From CAXSBR01 sp964252015 (GTDB lineage: Bacteria > Actinomycetota > Actinomycetes > Mycobacteriales > Jatrophihabitantaceae), in assembly GCA_964252015.1 (NCBI GenBank), contig CAXULW010000005.1, positions 62,001 through 126,000 on the forward strand: a stretch of DNA of 64,000 nt, given 5' to 3'. Of the stretch, positions 23,958-30,553 are shown one piece after another. The translations under genes were made by a program, and so were the position numbers. The first letter of the stretch is position 1, and every line of letters starts with the position of its first letter. The notes beneath the pieces are model-generated. The model saw only the letters and a program-made list of their open reading frames with translations, was not told where the DNA came from and did no database searches.

Positions 23958-24769
23958 CGGTCGACCCGGCGGGTGGGCGAGAGGGACAGCAGCGCGTTCA
24001 TGCTGCCGCTGCGAAAACCGGCCAGATCCAGGGAAACAAAGGCGAAACCCGCCTCGCGAACCGCCGCCGTCAGTCGAAGCCGATCCGCGACCGCGCGCGC
24101 CAGGTCCGCCTCCGGCAGCTCGATCCGGGCCACGGTGCCGTTGGCGTGGGCGCGAACCCGGCCGCCGACAAAGCCGAAGGAACGCACCGCCCGTTCCGCC
24201 CGCTCGACCCGGCCCAGCACCTCGGCCGTAACCACGTCGCCGTACGCGATGCGCGATGACAGACACGCCGCGGCCGGTTTGTCCGCGGTCGCCAGGCCGA
24301 GCTCGCGGCTGATCGCACGGACGTCAGCCTTGGTCAGACCGGCGTCGACCAACGGGCTGATGACCCCGCGCTGCCGGGCCGCGGCCTGGCCCGGTCGGTG
24401 CTCGCCGAGGTCATCCAGGTTCGTGCCCAGGGCGATCTGTGCGCCGGACAGCGCGGCGATCGGCGCGATGGCGTCGAACAGCGCGGACTTGCAGTGATAG
24501 CAACGGTTTCCGTCATTGGCCACGTACTCGGCGCGGTCGAGTTCGTCCGTGCACACCTCGACGTGGGCGATGCCATGGGCCCGCGTGAAGGCCCGGGCCG
24601 CGCCGCGCTCGTCCGTGGGCAGGCTGGCTGATACTGCCGTCACCGCCACCGCCCGAGCACCCAGCACCTGGTGAGCCACGGCTGCGAGCAGGGCCGAATC
24701 GGCGCCGCCGGAGAACGCGACCAGCAACCGATCCGCTCCGGCCACGCAGGCTCGCAGCCGCTCGAGCAT
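23954..24769 (-). CDS. larE: ATP-dependent sulfur transferase for nickel-pincer cofactor
   Basis: Activates the pincer carboxylates with ATP and adds sulfur from a sacrificial cysteine. The 271-residue protein has the PP-loop SGGADS at residues 20-25 and a family CxxC (RCYHCKSALFD, ~89-99). Cys169 in AAACLSSRI is the likely sulfur donor, by position; alignment would be needed to be sure. I start at the ATG at 24769, 8 bases after GAGGAGG; a GTG one codon earlier is also possible. It is first of an overlapping four-gene unit. No larA lies in this window, so the cofactor user is elsewhere. Confidence 0.92.
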   Translation of the reverse strand: MLERLRACVAGADRLLVAFSGGADSALLAAVAHQVLGARAVAVTAVSASLPTDERGAARAFTRAHGIAHVEVCTDELDRAEYVANDGNRCYHCKSALFDAIAPIAALSGAQIALGTNLDDLGEHRPGQAAARQRGVISPLVDAGLTKADVRAISRELGLATADKPAAACLSSRIAYGDVVTAEVLGRVERAERAVRSFGFVGGRVRAHANGTVARIELPEADLARAVADRLRLTAAVREAGFAFVSLDLAGFRSGSMNALLSLSPTRRVDR

Positions 24770-25013
24770 CACATCGGCCTCCTCGCTCACGACACCCGAA
24801 CGTACCCCGATCGCCGCCCGTCCAAGGTCGATACAGGCGCCCGGCGGTGACCTGCTCAGTGGGCCTGGCTGGGGGAGGCGCGCCAAAGATGATCATGACG
24901 TACCGTGGGTGGCACTGAGACCCCAGTCCGTCCGGGCCGGAAGCAGAGACACTTTCGCGAGCGCATCGCTCACGCCGGACAACCCCCGTGCGATCTGCGT
25001 GACAGGCCGTGCC

Positions 25014-25778
25014 GTGACTGACGATGCCAAGCAAAGCGACGAGAAGCCCGCCGACCTGCAGGCGCTGCGCACGGCGCTGGCCGGCTTGGCCGGGTTGCTG
25101 ACCGGGCAGGCTTCACTGGAACACCTGCTGACCGAGGTGGCCACGTTCGCCATGCTCGCCATCCCGGGGGCCGACGGGGCGGGGGTGACCGTGCTCGAGT
25201 CCGGTGGACCCGACACCATCGTGGCTTCGGCGCAATTCGTGCGAGACGTGGACGATATCCAATACCGCCTCGGGGAGGGCCCGTGCATTTCCGCCGCCGC
25301 CGAAGGGCGGACCAACAGCACCGGCGAGTTGGGCGCGGACGGGTCCTGGCCGCAATTCGGTCCGCAAGCCGCCGAGCTCGACGTGCACAGTGCGCTTTCC
25401 CTGCCGCTGAAGCTCCACGGGAATGTGCTCGGGGCGCTCAATGTCTACGCGCACGGCCGCAATGCGTTCACCGATGCCTCACAACGGATGGGCGAGCAGT
25501 TCGCCGGGCCCGCGGCCGTGGCGATCCACAACGCCTGGCTGTTGGACCACGTGCAACGGCAGTCCGCCCGGCTCGAGTCCGCGCTGACGAGCCGTTCCAC
25601 GATCGACCAAGCCATCGGAATCTTGATGTCCCGGTCCGGAATCACCAGGGAGGAAGCGTTCGTCCGGTTGCGCATGATCAGTCAGCACGACCACATCAAG
25701 TTGAACCTGGTAGCGGCCAAGCTGGTCGACCAGGCCGTGCGCCGCGCTCGCGCGCACCAGTCGGGTTCCGGTCAATAA
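25014..25778 (+). CDS. GAF-ANTAR response regulator (RNA-binding antiterminator)
   Basis: Signal-dependent transcription antiterminator. A GAF domain (residues ~25-175, including LGEGPCISAAAEG, and SALSLPLKLHGNVLGALNVYA) is followed by an ANTAR domain (~185-245, with LTSRSTIDQAIGILMSRSG and a conserved Ala/Lys-rich second helix). ANTAR domains bind tandem hexaloop RNA hairpins; none is obvious close by, so its target is elsewhere. I take the GTG at 25014 as start, which gives a short 20-residue lead before GAF; there is no strong ribosome site. It is divergent from larE. The stimulus is unknown. Confidence 0.87.
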   Translation: MTDDAKQSDEKPADLQALRTALAGLAGLLTGQASLEHLLTEVATFAMLAIPGADGAGVTVLESGGPDTIVASAQFVRDVDDIQYRLGEGPCISAAAEGRTNSTGELGADGSWPQFGPQAAELDVHSALSLPLKLHGNVLGALNVYAHGRNAFTDASQRMGEQFAGPAAVAIHNAWLLDHVQRQSARLESALTSRSTIDQAIGILMSRSGITREEAFVRLRMISQHDHIKLNLVAAKLVDQAVRRARAHQSGSGQ

Positions 25779-25871
25779 ATGCGGCCGAGCGGGTTAAGAG
25801 GTACGGTGACATAGCTGATCAAACAGCCACCCGGCACCAGCATCTTGGACACAGGATGCCGAGCAACTCGT

Positions 25872-26123
25872 TCATGGCGGGAAATCCAGGTAGTCCTCGA
25901 ACAGCTCCTGTAGCCCGAGAATCTGGCTAGCCGAATACCGGTCCAGACCGTATTGCGCGCTCAATTCTCTGCCCCGTAGACAAGACATCCCGTCTGCCAC
26001 TAATCCCCATTGGTCGCGCGCGCGCTGGGGGAGCGTAACCGAGCGGATCGATAACAGCACCGGTCCGTCGGGGTAAACCTCGGCTGCGGTGTCGCCGTCG
26101 CAATGGGCGTTCGAAACGCCCAC
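25872..26123 (-). CDS. Small unknown protein with two TTA codons
   Basis: An 83-residue acidic ORF from GTG 26123, with no recognised domain. The C-terminal end is helical (SQILGLQELFEDYLDF). It is less GC-rich than its neighbours and contains two TTA codons, rare in high-GC actinomycetes. That suggests recent arrival, or control through the rare leucyl tRNA. The start is covered by a 7-bp-stem hairpin (26105-26121), which could hide it. Coding status is uncertain because no ribosome site is evident and there is no second copy to compare. It is opposite in direction to the GAF-ANTAR gene. Confidence 0.4.
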   Translation of the reverse strand: MGVSNAHCDGDTAAEVYPDGPVLLSIRSVTLPQRARDQWGLVADGMSCLRGRELSAQYGLDRYSASQILGLQELFEDYLDFPP

Positions 26124-26187
26124 TGAAACGGAAACACCGCAGCCCCGGTTACCACCATCCGCACTTCGTCACGAGGAGACAGCTCTC

Positions 26188-26253
26188 ATGACCATCAATT
26201 ACCCGGACCCATCGGTCCCTCGATCAAACCCACAGCCGGCGGCGACACGATGA
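26188..26253 (+). CDS. 21-residue leader ORF coupled to the next gene
   Basis: ATG at 26188 follows GAGGAG (26173-26178) at 9 bases. The 21-residue peptide MTINYPDPSVPRSNPQPAATR ends in a TGA overlapping the ATG of the next ORF (ATGA). The strong ribosome site and exact overlap make translation of the pair likely. It may exist to deliver ribosomes to the downstream start, or be a peptide in its own right. Nothing in the peptide suggests an attenuator (no run of one amino acid). Confidence 0.5.
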   Translation: MTINYPDPSVPRSNPQPAATR

Positions 26254-26510
26254 CCGTCTACGCCGACGTCCGGGCCCCGCGGGTAACGCTGCTCCGGGCG
26301 TGGCGCCACGGCCTCAGCGTGCACCCGGACCAGCTGGTCCACGCCGTAGCACCCGGCGACCATGTCGCTGAATGCGGCGTCGAAGTCACCGTCTTCGGTC
26401 CGCCCTGGCCCGCCCGGGGCACGGGCACCCTGCAGTCGCGCTGCTCGATCTGCGCCCAGGCCGTCGAAGGCGCCTGGGCGACCGACGGGCGGCACTCGAA
26501 CCTCAGGTAG
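26250..26510 (+). CDS. Small unknown protein coupled to a leader ORF
   Basis: An 86-residue protein that starts at an ATG overlapping the stop of the 21-residue leader ORF. It has a CxxC near the end (RCSICAQAVEGAW), which could bind a metal or be redox-active, plus an earlier single Cys (CGVEVTVFGPPWPARG). No signal peptide or membrane segment. No family is recognised. It lies directly before a (GGCGGT)5 repeat and tRNA-Ser on the opposite strand. It could be part of a small accessory patch beside the tRNA gene. Confidence 0.5.
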   Translation: MTVYADVRAPRVTLLRAWRHGLSVHPDQLVHAVAPGDHVAECGVEVTVFGPPWPARGTGTLQSRCSICAQAVEGAWATDGRHSNLR

Positions 26511-26518
26511 GCCGGGTT

Positions 26519-26548
26519 GGCGGTGGCGGTGGCGGTGGCGGTGGCGGT
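26519..26548. repeat. Five GGCGGT repeats reaching into tRNA-Ser
   Basis: GGCGGT occurs five times in a row. The last 10 bases are the 3' end of the tRNA-Ser gene (acceptor strand CGCCACC read on the minus strand). Because the repeat repeats the acceptor-stem sequence, several alternative 3' ends would pair equally well; the tRNA model uses the one nearest the T arm. Confidence 0.95.
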
Positions 26549-26623
26549 GGGATTTGAACCCACGGAGGTTTCACCCTCACACGATTTCGAGTCGTGCTCC
26601 TTCGGCCGCTCGGACACGCCACC
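26539..26623 (-). tRNA. tRNA-Ser (anticodon CGA)
   Basis: Cloverleaf with long variable arm on the minus strand: acceptor GGTGGCG/CGCCACC, anticodon loop CTCGAAA giving CGA, variable arm GAGGGTGAAACCTC, T arm GTGGG-TTCAAAT-CCCAC, discriminator G. CCA is not encoded. Conserved position next to tadA and tyrA. Confidence 0.97.
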
Positions 26624-26633
26624 GCCGACGACG

Positions 26634-27098
26634 CTACCGCAGCCGGCGCGCGGCGAAGAACTCGTCCAACAGCGCCGCACATTCCTGCGCCCGCACCCCG
26701 GACACGACCTCGGGCCGGTGGTTCAGGCGCCGGTCCCGCACCACGTCCCACAGGGAGCCGACGGCGCCCCGGCGCGGATCCCAGGCGCCGAAGACGATCC
26801 GGTCCACCCGGGCGAGGACGGCGGCGCCGGCGCACATCGTGCACGGCTCCAGGGTCACGACCAGCGTGGCGCCGGTCAGGCGCCAGGAGCCCAGCACCGC
26901 ACCCGCGGCCCGCAGGGCCAGAACCTCCGCGTGCGCGGTCGGATCGTGGGCCGACTCACGCTCGTTGACCGCCTGGGCGAGGACGCGGCCCGAGGCGTCG
27001 AGCACCACCGCGCCCACGGGCACGTCGCCCTGCGGATCGCCGGCGACCGAGCGGGCCGCCTCGAGCGCGACACCCATGGCCGCGGGCCAGTCGGTCAA
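26634..27098 (-). CDS. tadA: tRNA-specific adenosine deaminase
   Basis: Zinc enzyme that converts the wobble A34 of tRNA-Arg(ACG) to inosine. The core motifs are THAEVLAL (zinc His and proton-shuttle Glu) and EPCTMCAGAAV (two zinc Cys). The C-terminal half has the typical GAVGSLWDVVRDRRLNHRPEV. I choose the TTG at 27098 because LTDWPAAMGVALEAA matches the usual short lead of about 7 residues; the ATG at 27077 would also work. It is in line with a TadA-associated gene and convergent with none; tRNA-Ser lies 10 bases past its stop. The tadA, associated gene, tyrA order is common in actinobacteria. Confidence 0.92.
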   Translation of the reverse strand: MTDWPAAMGVALEAARSVAGDPQGDVPVGAVVLDASGRVLAQAVNERESAHDPTAHAEVLALRAAGAVLGSWRLTGATLVVTLEPCTMCAGAAVLARVDRIVFGAWDPRRGAVGSLWDVVRDRRLNHRPEVVSGVRAQECAALLDEFFAARRLR

Positions 27099-27135
27099 CC
27101 CGCGGTCCGCTCGGACATGCCGATGTGCGCCGGGC

Positions 27136-27621
27136 TCAACCGGCCGGGCGAGCGTTGGACACCGCGGCCACGAACGGGTCGCTGATCCCGATCCGTTGGG
27201 TGATCTCCGCCAGCATCTCGTCGGGATAGGCGTCGAGATCGTCGACGATCGCTTCCATGTCGTCCTCGCTGAGCCCGAGGTCCTCGAGCAGATCCAGGTC
27301 ACCCAGCGGCCAGACCTCGTCGAGCTCGTCCTCCCCCGGCGGGTCCTCGCCGAGACGTTGCAGGACCTGCGCCGCGAGCGGGAACTCCACCGCCGCGGTC
27401 AGATCCGACAGCATCAGGTTGATGTGGGCGCCGTCCTGCCGCGCGAGCAGGAAGAACTCCTCCGCCACGCTGGCGACGACGAACGGGCCGCCTTCGGGTG
27501 GTTGCGAGCGCAGCGCCTGCAGCAGGACGCCGAGGTCGTCCAGGACAGACGGTGGCATCGGTTCACAACGCCATGCGCCGCCCTCGCGAAAGGCCGCGAC
27601 CGCGTATCCGTCCTGCGTCAC
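27136..27621 (-). CDS. tRNA adenosine deaminase-associated protein
   Basis: A 161-residue acidic protein found next to tadA in many actinobacteria, function unknown. Typical features are the central EEFFLLARQDGAHINLMLSD and an Asp/Glu-rich C-terminal part with LGLSEDDMEAIVDDLDAYPD. The GTG at 27621 has GAGGA 8 bases upstream. It lies in the same direction as tadA with a 37-base gap, so the two are probably co-transcribed. It is divergent from tyrA. No catalytic residues are apparent, so a partner or regulator role is likely but unproven. Confidence 0.85.
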   Translation of the reverse strand: MTQDGYAVAAFREGGAWRCEPMPPSVLDDLGVLLQALRSQPPEGGPFVVASVAEEFFLLARQDGAHINLMLSDLTAAVEFPLAAQVLQRLGEDPPGEDELDEVWPLGDLDLLEDLGLSEDDMEAIVDDLDAYPDEMLAEITQRIGISDPFVAAVSNARPAG

Positions 27622-27780
27622 CGCATCCGTCCTCACTGCCGCCGGCACACTGCCGAGCCTGCGGCTACACCTGTTCCGACGAAAGCGTTCCGACCGTCCC
27701 GGGCGATCCTGGCACGGATCGTCCCTGATCGGGAAGTGCGGGTCTCGGATGGGCGCGCCGGGCCCCGGTACGGTTTGCCT

Positions 27781-28743
27781 GTGCCCATCCCGCTCGACCG
27801 CGTCGCCGTCCTCGGGCTGGGGCTGATCGGCGGGTCGTTGATGCGGGCACTGCGCGCCGCCGGACACGACTGCGTGGGTTACGACGTCAACCCGGTGACC
27901 ACGTCCCAGGCGGCCATCGACGGGTACGACGTGGCCGAGTCGATCATCGCCGCCGTGGTCGAGGCCGACCTGGTCGTGCTGGCCATGCCACTGCCGGCCC
28001 TGGGTACGGCGCTGCATGAGGTCGGCGGGGCGCTGCGGGCCGACGCGGTGCTGACCGACGTCGGGACGTTGAAGCAGCCGGTGTTCGACGCGGTCGCCAC
28101 GCTTGCCCCGCAGGCCCGCTTCGTCGGCGGCCACCCGTTGGCCGGCACGGAGGACAGCGGCTGGGCCGCGGGCTCGCCCGGTCTGTTCCGGGACGCACCG
28201 TGGGCGCTGTCGCTGACGCAGGACACCGACCTCGAGGCCTGGCTCGGGCTGGCCGCCGTGCTGTGCGAGCTCGGTGCCCACCCGGTGCCCGCCTCACCGC
28301 AGGACCAGGACGCCGCCGTGGCCCGGGTGATCGGCCTGCCCCATGTGCTGGCCGAGGCGCTGGCGTTGACCGGCCTGGACGGGGGCCCGCTCGGGTTGTC
28401 ACTCGCCGCCGGGTCGTACACCAGTGGGTCGCGGGTAGCGCGGACGCGTCCCGAGCTGGTGGCGACCTGGTGCGACGGCAACCTGGCGCTGGTGCATGCG
28501 TTGGACGACGTCCTGAGCCGCCTCAGCGCGACCCGCGACGCGCTGGCTGCAGGCGGTTCGGTGCTGGACCTGGCCCGCGACGGCTACGCGGCCCGGATGA
28601 ACTGGGAGCACCGCGTGGTCCGCCCGGTGGACGTCGCGGCGAAGTCGGGCGCGTTGCTGGACCACGGCCGGGCCGGCGGTTGGATCACCGCCGTGCACGA
28701 GTCTGCCGCTGGCGTGCACCTGCGCGGCATGCTCCCGCTATGA
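27781..28743 (+). CDS. tyrA: Prephenate dehydrogenase
   Basis: NAD-dependent oxidative decarboxylation of prephenate to 4-hydroxyphenylpyruvate in tyrosine synthesis. The 320-residue protein begins with a dinucleotide-binding GLGLIGG at residues 12-18. It has the catalytic His in FVGGHPLAGTEDSGWA and a helical C-terminal dimerisation domain. There is no ACT domain, so feedback control is not built in as in some relatives. GTG start with no strong ribosome site. Its stop overlaps the next gene's ATG (ATGA), coupling it to the asparaginase. It is divergent from the tadA pair. Confidence 0.93.
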   Translation: MPIPLDRVAVLGLGLIGGSLMRALRAAGHDCVGYDVNPVTTSQAAIDGYDVAESIIAAVVEADLVVLAMPLPALGTALHEVGGALRADAVLTDVGTLKQPVFDAVATLAPQARFVGGHPLAGTEDSGWAAGSPGLFRDAPWALSLTQDTDLEAWLGLAAVLCELGAHPVPASPQDQDAAVARVIGLPHVLAEALALTGLDGGPLGLSLAAGSYTSGSRVARTRPELVATWCDGNLALVHALDDVLSRLSATRDALAAGGSVLDLARDGYAARMNWEHRVVRPVDVAAKSGALLDHGRAGGWITAVHESAAGVHLRGMLPL

Positions 28744-29729
28744 GCCGGCCGACCACCGATGCCGCCGATTCGGTGGCGCTGGTCGAGGTGGTCCGCAGCG
28801 GGCTGGTGGAAAGTGTGCACCACGGCCACGTCGTCGTCCTCGGGCCGGACGGGTCGGTGCAGACCGCCCGGGGCGAGATCGACGCGCCGATGTTCCCGCG
28901 TTCGTGCAACAAGCCCCTGCAGGCGGTCGGTCTGCTCCGCGCGGGGTTGACCGCCAGCCGGGAACAATTGGCGCTGGCGTCCGCGTCGCACTCCGGTGAA
29001 ACGGTGCACGTGGCCGTGGCGCGCTCGATCCTGGCCGACGCCGGGGTGGCCGAGGACGAGCTGCGCTGCCCGCCCGACCTGCCCATGTACGAGACCGCGC
29101 GGCGGGCCGTCCTGGCCGCGGGCGGTGGACCGCAGCGCATCTTCATGAACTGCAGCGGCAAGCACGCGGCCATGCTCAGCACCGCCGCCGCCCGCGGGTG
29201 GCTCCTCGACGGTTACCCCGACCCCACGCACCCGCTTCAGCTCGAGCTGGCCCGAACGGTGGCCGACCTGGCCGGGCAGAGCATCGACGCCGTCGGCGTG
29301 GACGGCTGCGGCGCACCCATCTACGCCCTGAGCCTGACCGGTCTGGCCCGCGCATTCCTGCGGTTGGCCGACGCGGTGGACGGGCCCGAGCATGCGGTGG
29401 CCGCGGCGATGCGCGCGCACCCGGAGCTGGTCGGGGGCACCGGCCGCACGGTCACGCGGCTGATGGCCGGTCTGCCCGGGCTGGTGGCCAAGGACGGCGC
29501 CGAGGGCGTCTGGGCCGCGGCGGTTCCCGGCGTCGGCGCGGTGGCGGTCAAGATCGAGGACGGGGCCATGCGGGCGGCCGATCGCGTCGTCGTCGCGGCG
29601 CTGCGGGCGCTACCGGCCGCCGGCGGTCTGGGCGTAGCCGCTCCCGCCCTCGGCGACCTGGCCGTCGAAGCACTGTTGGGCGGCGGCCAACCCGTCGGCG
29701 AGATCAGGATGATCCCCGGCGCGTTGTAG
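28740..29729 (+). CDS. Asparaginase of the type II-like (PF06089) family
   Basis: A 329-residue cytosolic protein of the asparaginase_II family, unrelated to the classical bacterial L-asparaginases. Signature stretches are VRSGLVESVHHGHVVVLG at the N-terminus, PRSCNKPLQAVGLL, and MNCSGKHAAMLSTA. The enzyme would hydrolyse L-asparagine to aspartate and ammonia, known for plant-associated relatives. No signal peptide. It is coupled to tyrA by an ATGA overlap, which implies joint expression with aromatic amino-acid synthesis. The true substrate is inferred from family only. Confidence 0.85.
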   Translation: MSRPTTDAADSVALVEVVRSGLVESVHHGHVVVLGPDGSVQTARGEIDAPMFPRSCNKPLQAVGLLRAGLTASREQLALASASHSGETVHVAVARSILADAGVAEDELRCPPDLPMYETARRAVLAAGGGPQRIFMNCSGKHAAMLSTAAARGWLLDGYPDPTHPLQLELARTVADLAGQSIDAVGVDGCGAPIYALSLTGLARAFLRLADAVDGPEHAVAAAMRAHPELVGGTGRTVTRLMAGLPGLVAKDGAEGVWAAAVPGVGAVAVKIEDGAMRAADRVVVAALRALPAAGGLGVAAPALGDLAVEALLGGGQPVGEIRMIPGAL

Positions 29730-29770
29730 CCCGACCGGGCACTGGCCTGCGCACCTGCCGGTGGTCGACA

Positions 29771-30067
29771 ATGCACGCCATGGTGGGTTTCCTCGTCGGC
29801 CTGTTCTTCCTCGGCCTGTTCGCTGGCTTCATCGGGCGGCTGTTCGTGCACAGCCCGCGCCGGCTGGGCTGCCTGGGCACGGCGGCGCTCGGCATCATCG
29901 GTTCCTATGCGGGCGGCACGTTGGGGGTGTTGCTGTTCCATCAGGCGTTCGACATTCGGCGCGCGTCAGGCATCCTCGGCGCCATCGCCGGGACGGTCGT
30001 GGTGCTGGGGCTGTGGCGCCTGCTCGACCACGACGAACGCAGCCGTCGCCGGCTCCGCCGGTTCTGA
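29771..30067 (+). CDS. Small membrane protein, GlsB/YeaQ/YmgE family
   Basis: A 98-residue membrane protein with three hydrophobic segments, like the transglycosylase-associated (GlsB/YeaQ/YmgE) family. The family pattern of Gly-rich helices is clear: FLVGLFFLGLFAGFIGRLFV, LGIIGSYAGGTLGVLLF and ILGAIAGTVVVLGLW. A basic tail (SRRRLRRF) would sit in the cytosol. The start could be the ATG at 29771 or the one at 29780; I take the first because GGTGG lies six bases before it. Role unknown; relatives are stress-related. Confidence 0.75.
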   Translation: MHAMVGFLVGLFFLGLFAGFIGRLFVHSPRRLGCLGTAALGIIGSYAGGTLGVLLFHQAFDIRRASGILGAIAGTVVVLGLWRLLDHDERSRRRLRRF

Positions 30068-30094
30068 CCACCGCCCGCGGCGGCGTCAAGCCAA

Positions 30095-30553
30095 CTACCG
30101 GGCCAGGAGCGCGACGATCTCCAGCGCGGACGACTTGCGGGCCAGGTCCAGCGGCGATTGACCGCGGTTGTTGGGCCGGTTCGCGTCGGCGCCATGGTCG
30201 AGCAGCAGCAAGATCACGTCCCTCGGCGCCCGGCTCATGACCGCGGCGCCCAGGGCGGTGGTGCCGACCGCGTCGATGCGCGTCACGTCGGCGCCGGCCT
30301 CGAGCAGCGCCCGGGTGATCTCGACGTCCCCACGCGAGGCGGCGATGGCCAGCGGGGTGTAGCCGACGCGATTGGGCTCGTTGATGTCCGCGCCCGCGCC
30401 GAGGCACGGCTGGATCTCGGCCACGCTGCCCCGGGCGGCGATCGTGTGCAGATCGCTCAACCCGGTCACCGGCGCCGGCGCGGGATCGTGGGACGGGGGC
30501 GCGCCCGAGCCGACCGAGGTATCGGGTCCCTTGCGCTTTCCGAACAACGCCAT
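30095..30553 (-). CDS. Ankyrin-repeat protein
   Basis: A 152-residue soluble protein with three to four ankyrin repeats, a protein-protein interaction fold. Repeat consensus is seen in DINEPNRVGYTPLAIAASRG, ALLEAGADVTRIDAVGTTAL, and LLLLDHGADANRPNNRGQSP. The N-terminal 45 residues are Pro/Ala-rich and disordered. The ATG shares a base with the LCP gene stop (TGATG), so it is translationally coupled to the wall ligase before it. Such coupling suggests it helps control that enzyme, but no target is known. Confidence 0.85.
   Translation of the reverse strand: MALFGKRKGPDTSVGSGAPPSHDPAPAPVTGLSDLHTIAARGSVAEIQPCLGAGADINEPNRVGYTPLAIAASRGDVEITRALLEAGADVTRIDAVGTTALGAAVMSRAPRDVILLLLDHGADANRPNNRGQSPLDLARKSSALEIVALLAR

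Noticed and set aside
26258..26680. 140-residue minus-strand ORF with SERPKEHDSKSCEGETSVGS
   Set aside because: This is a translation through tRNA-Ser and the GGCGGT repeat, not a protein.
25014..28743. Integrated prophage or integrative element at tRNA-Ser
   Set aside because: No integrase, phage or conjugation gene is seen on either side, so I only report the small-ORF patch.
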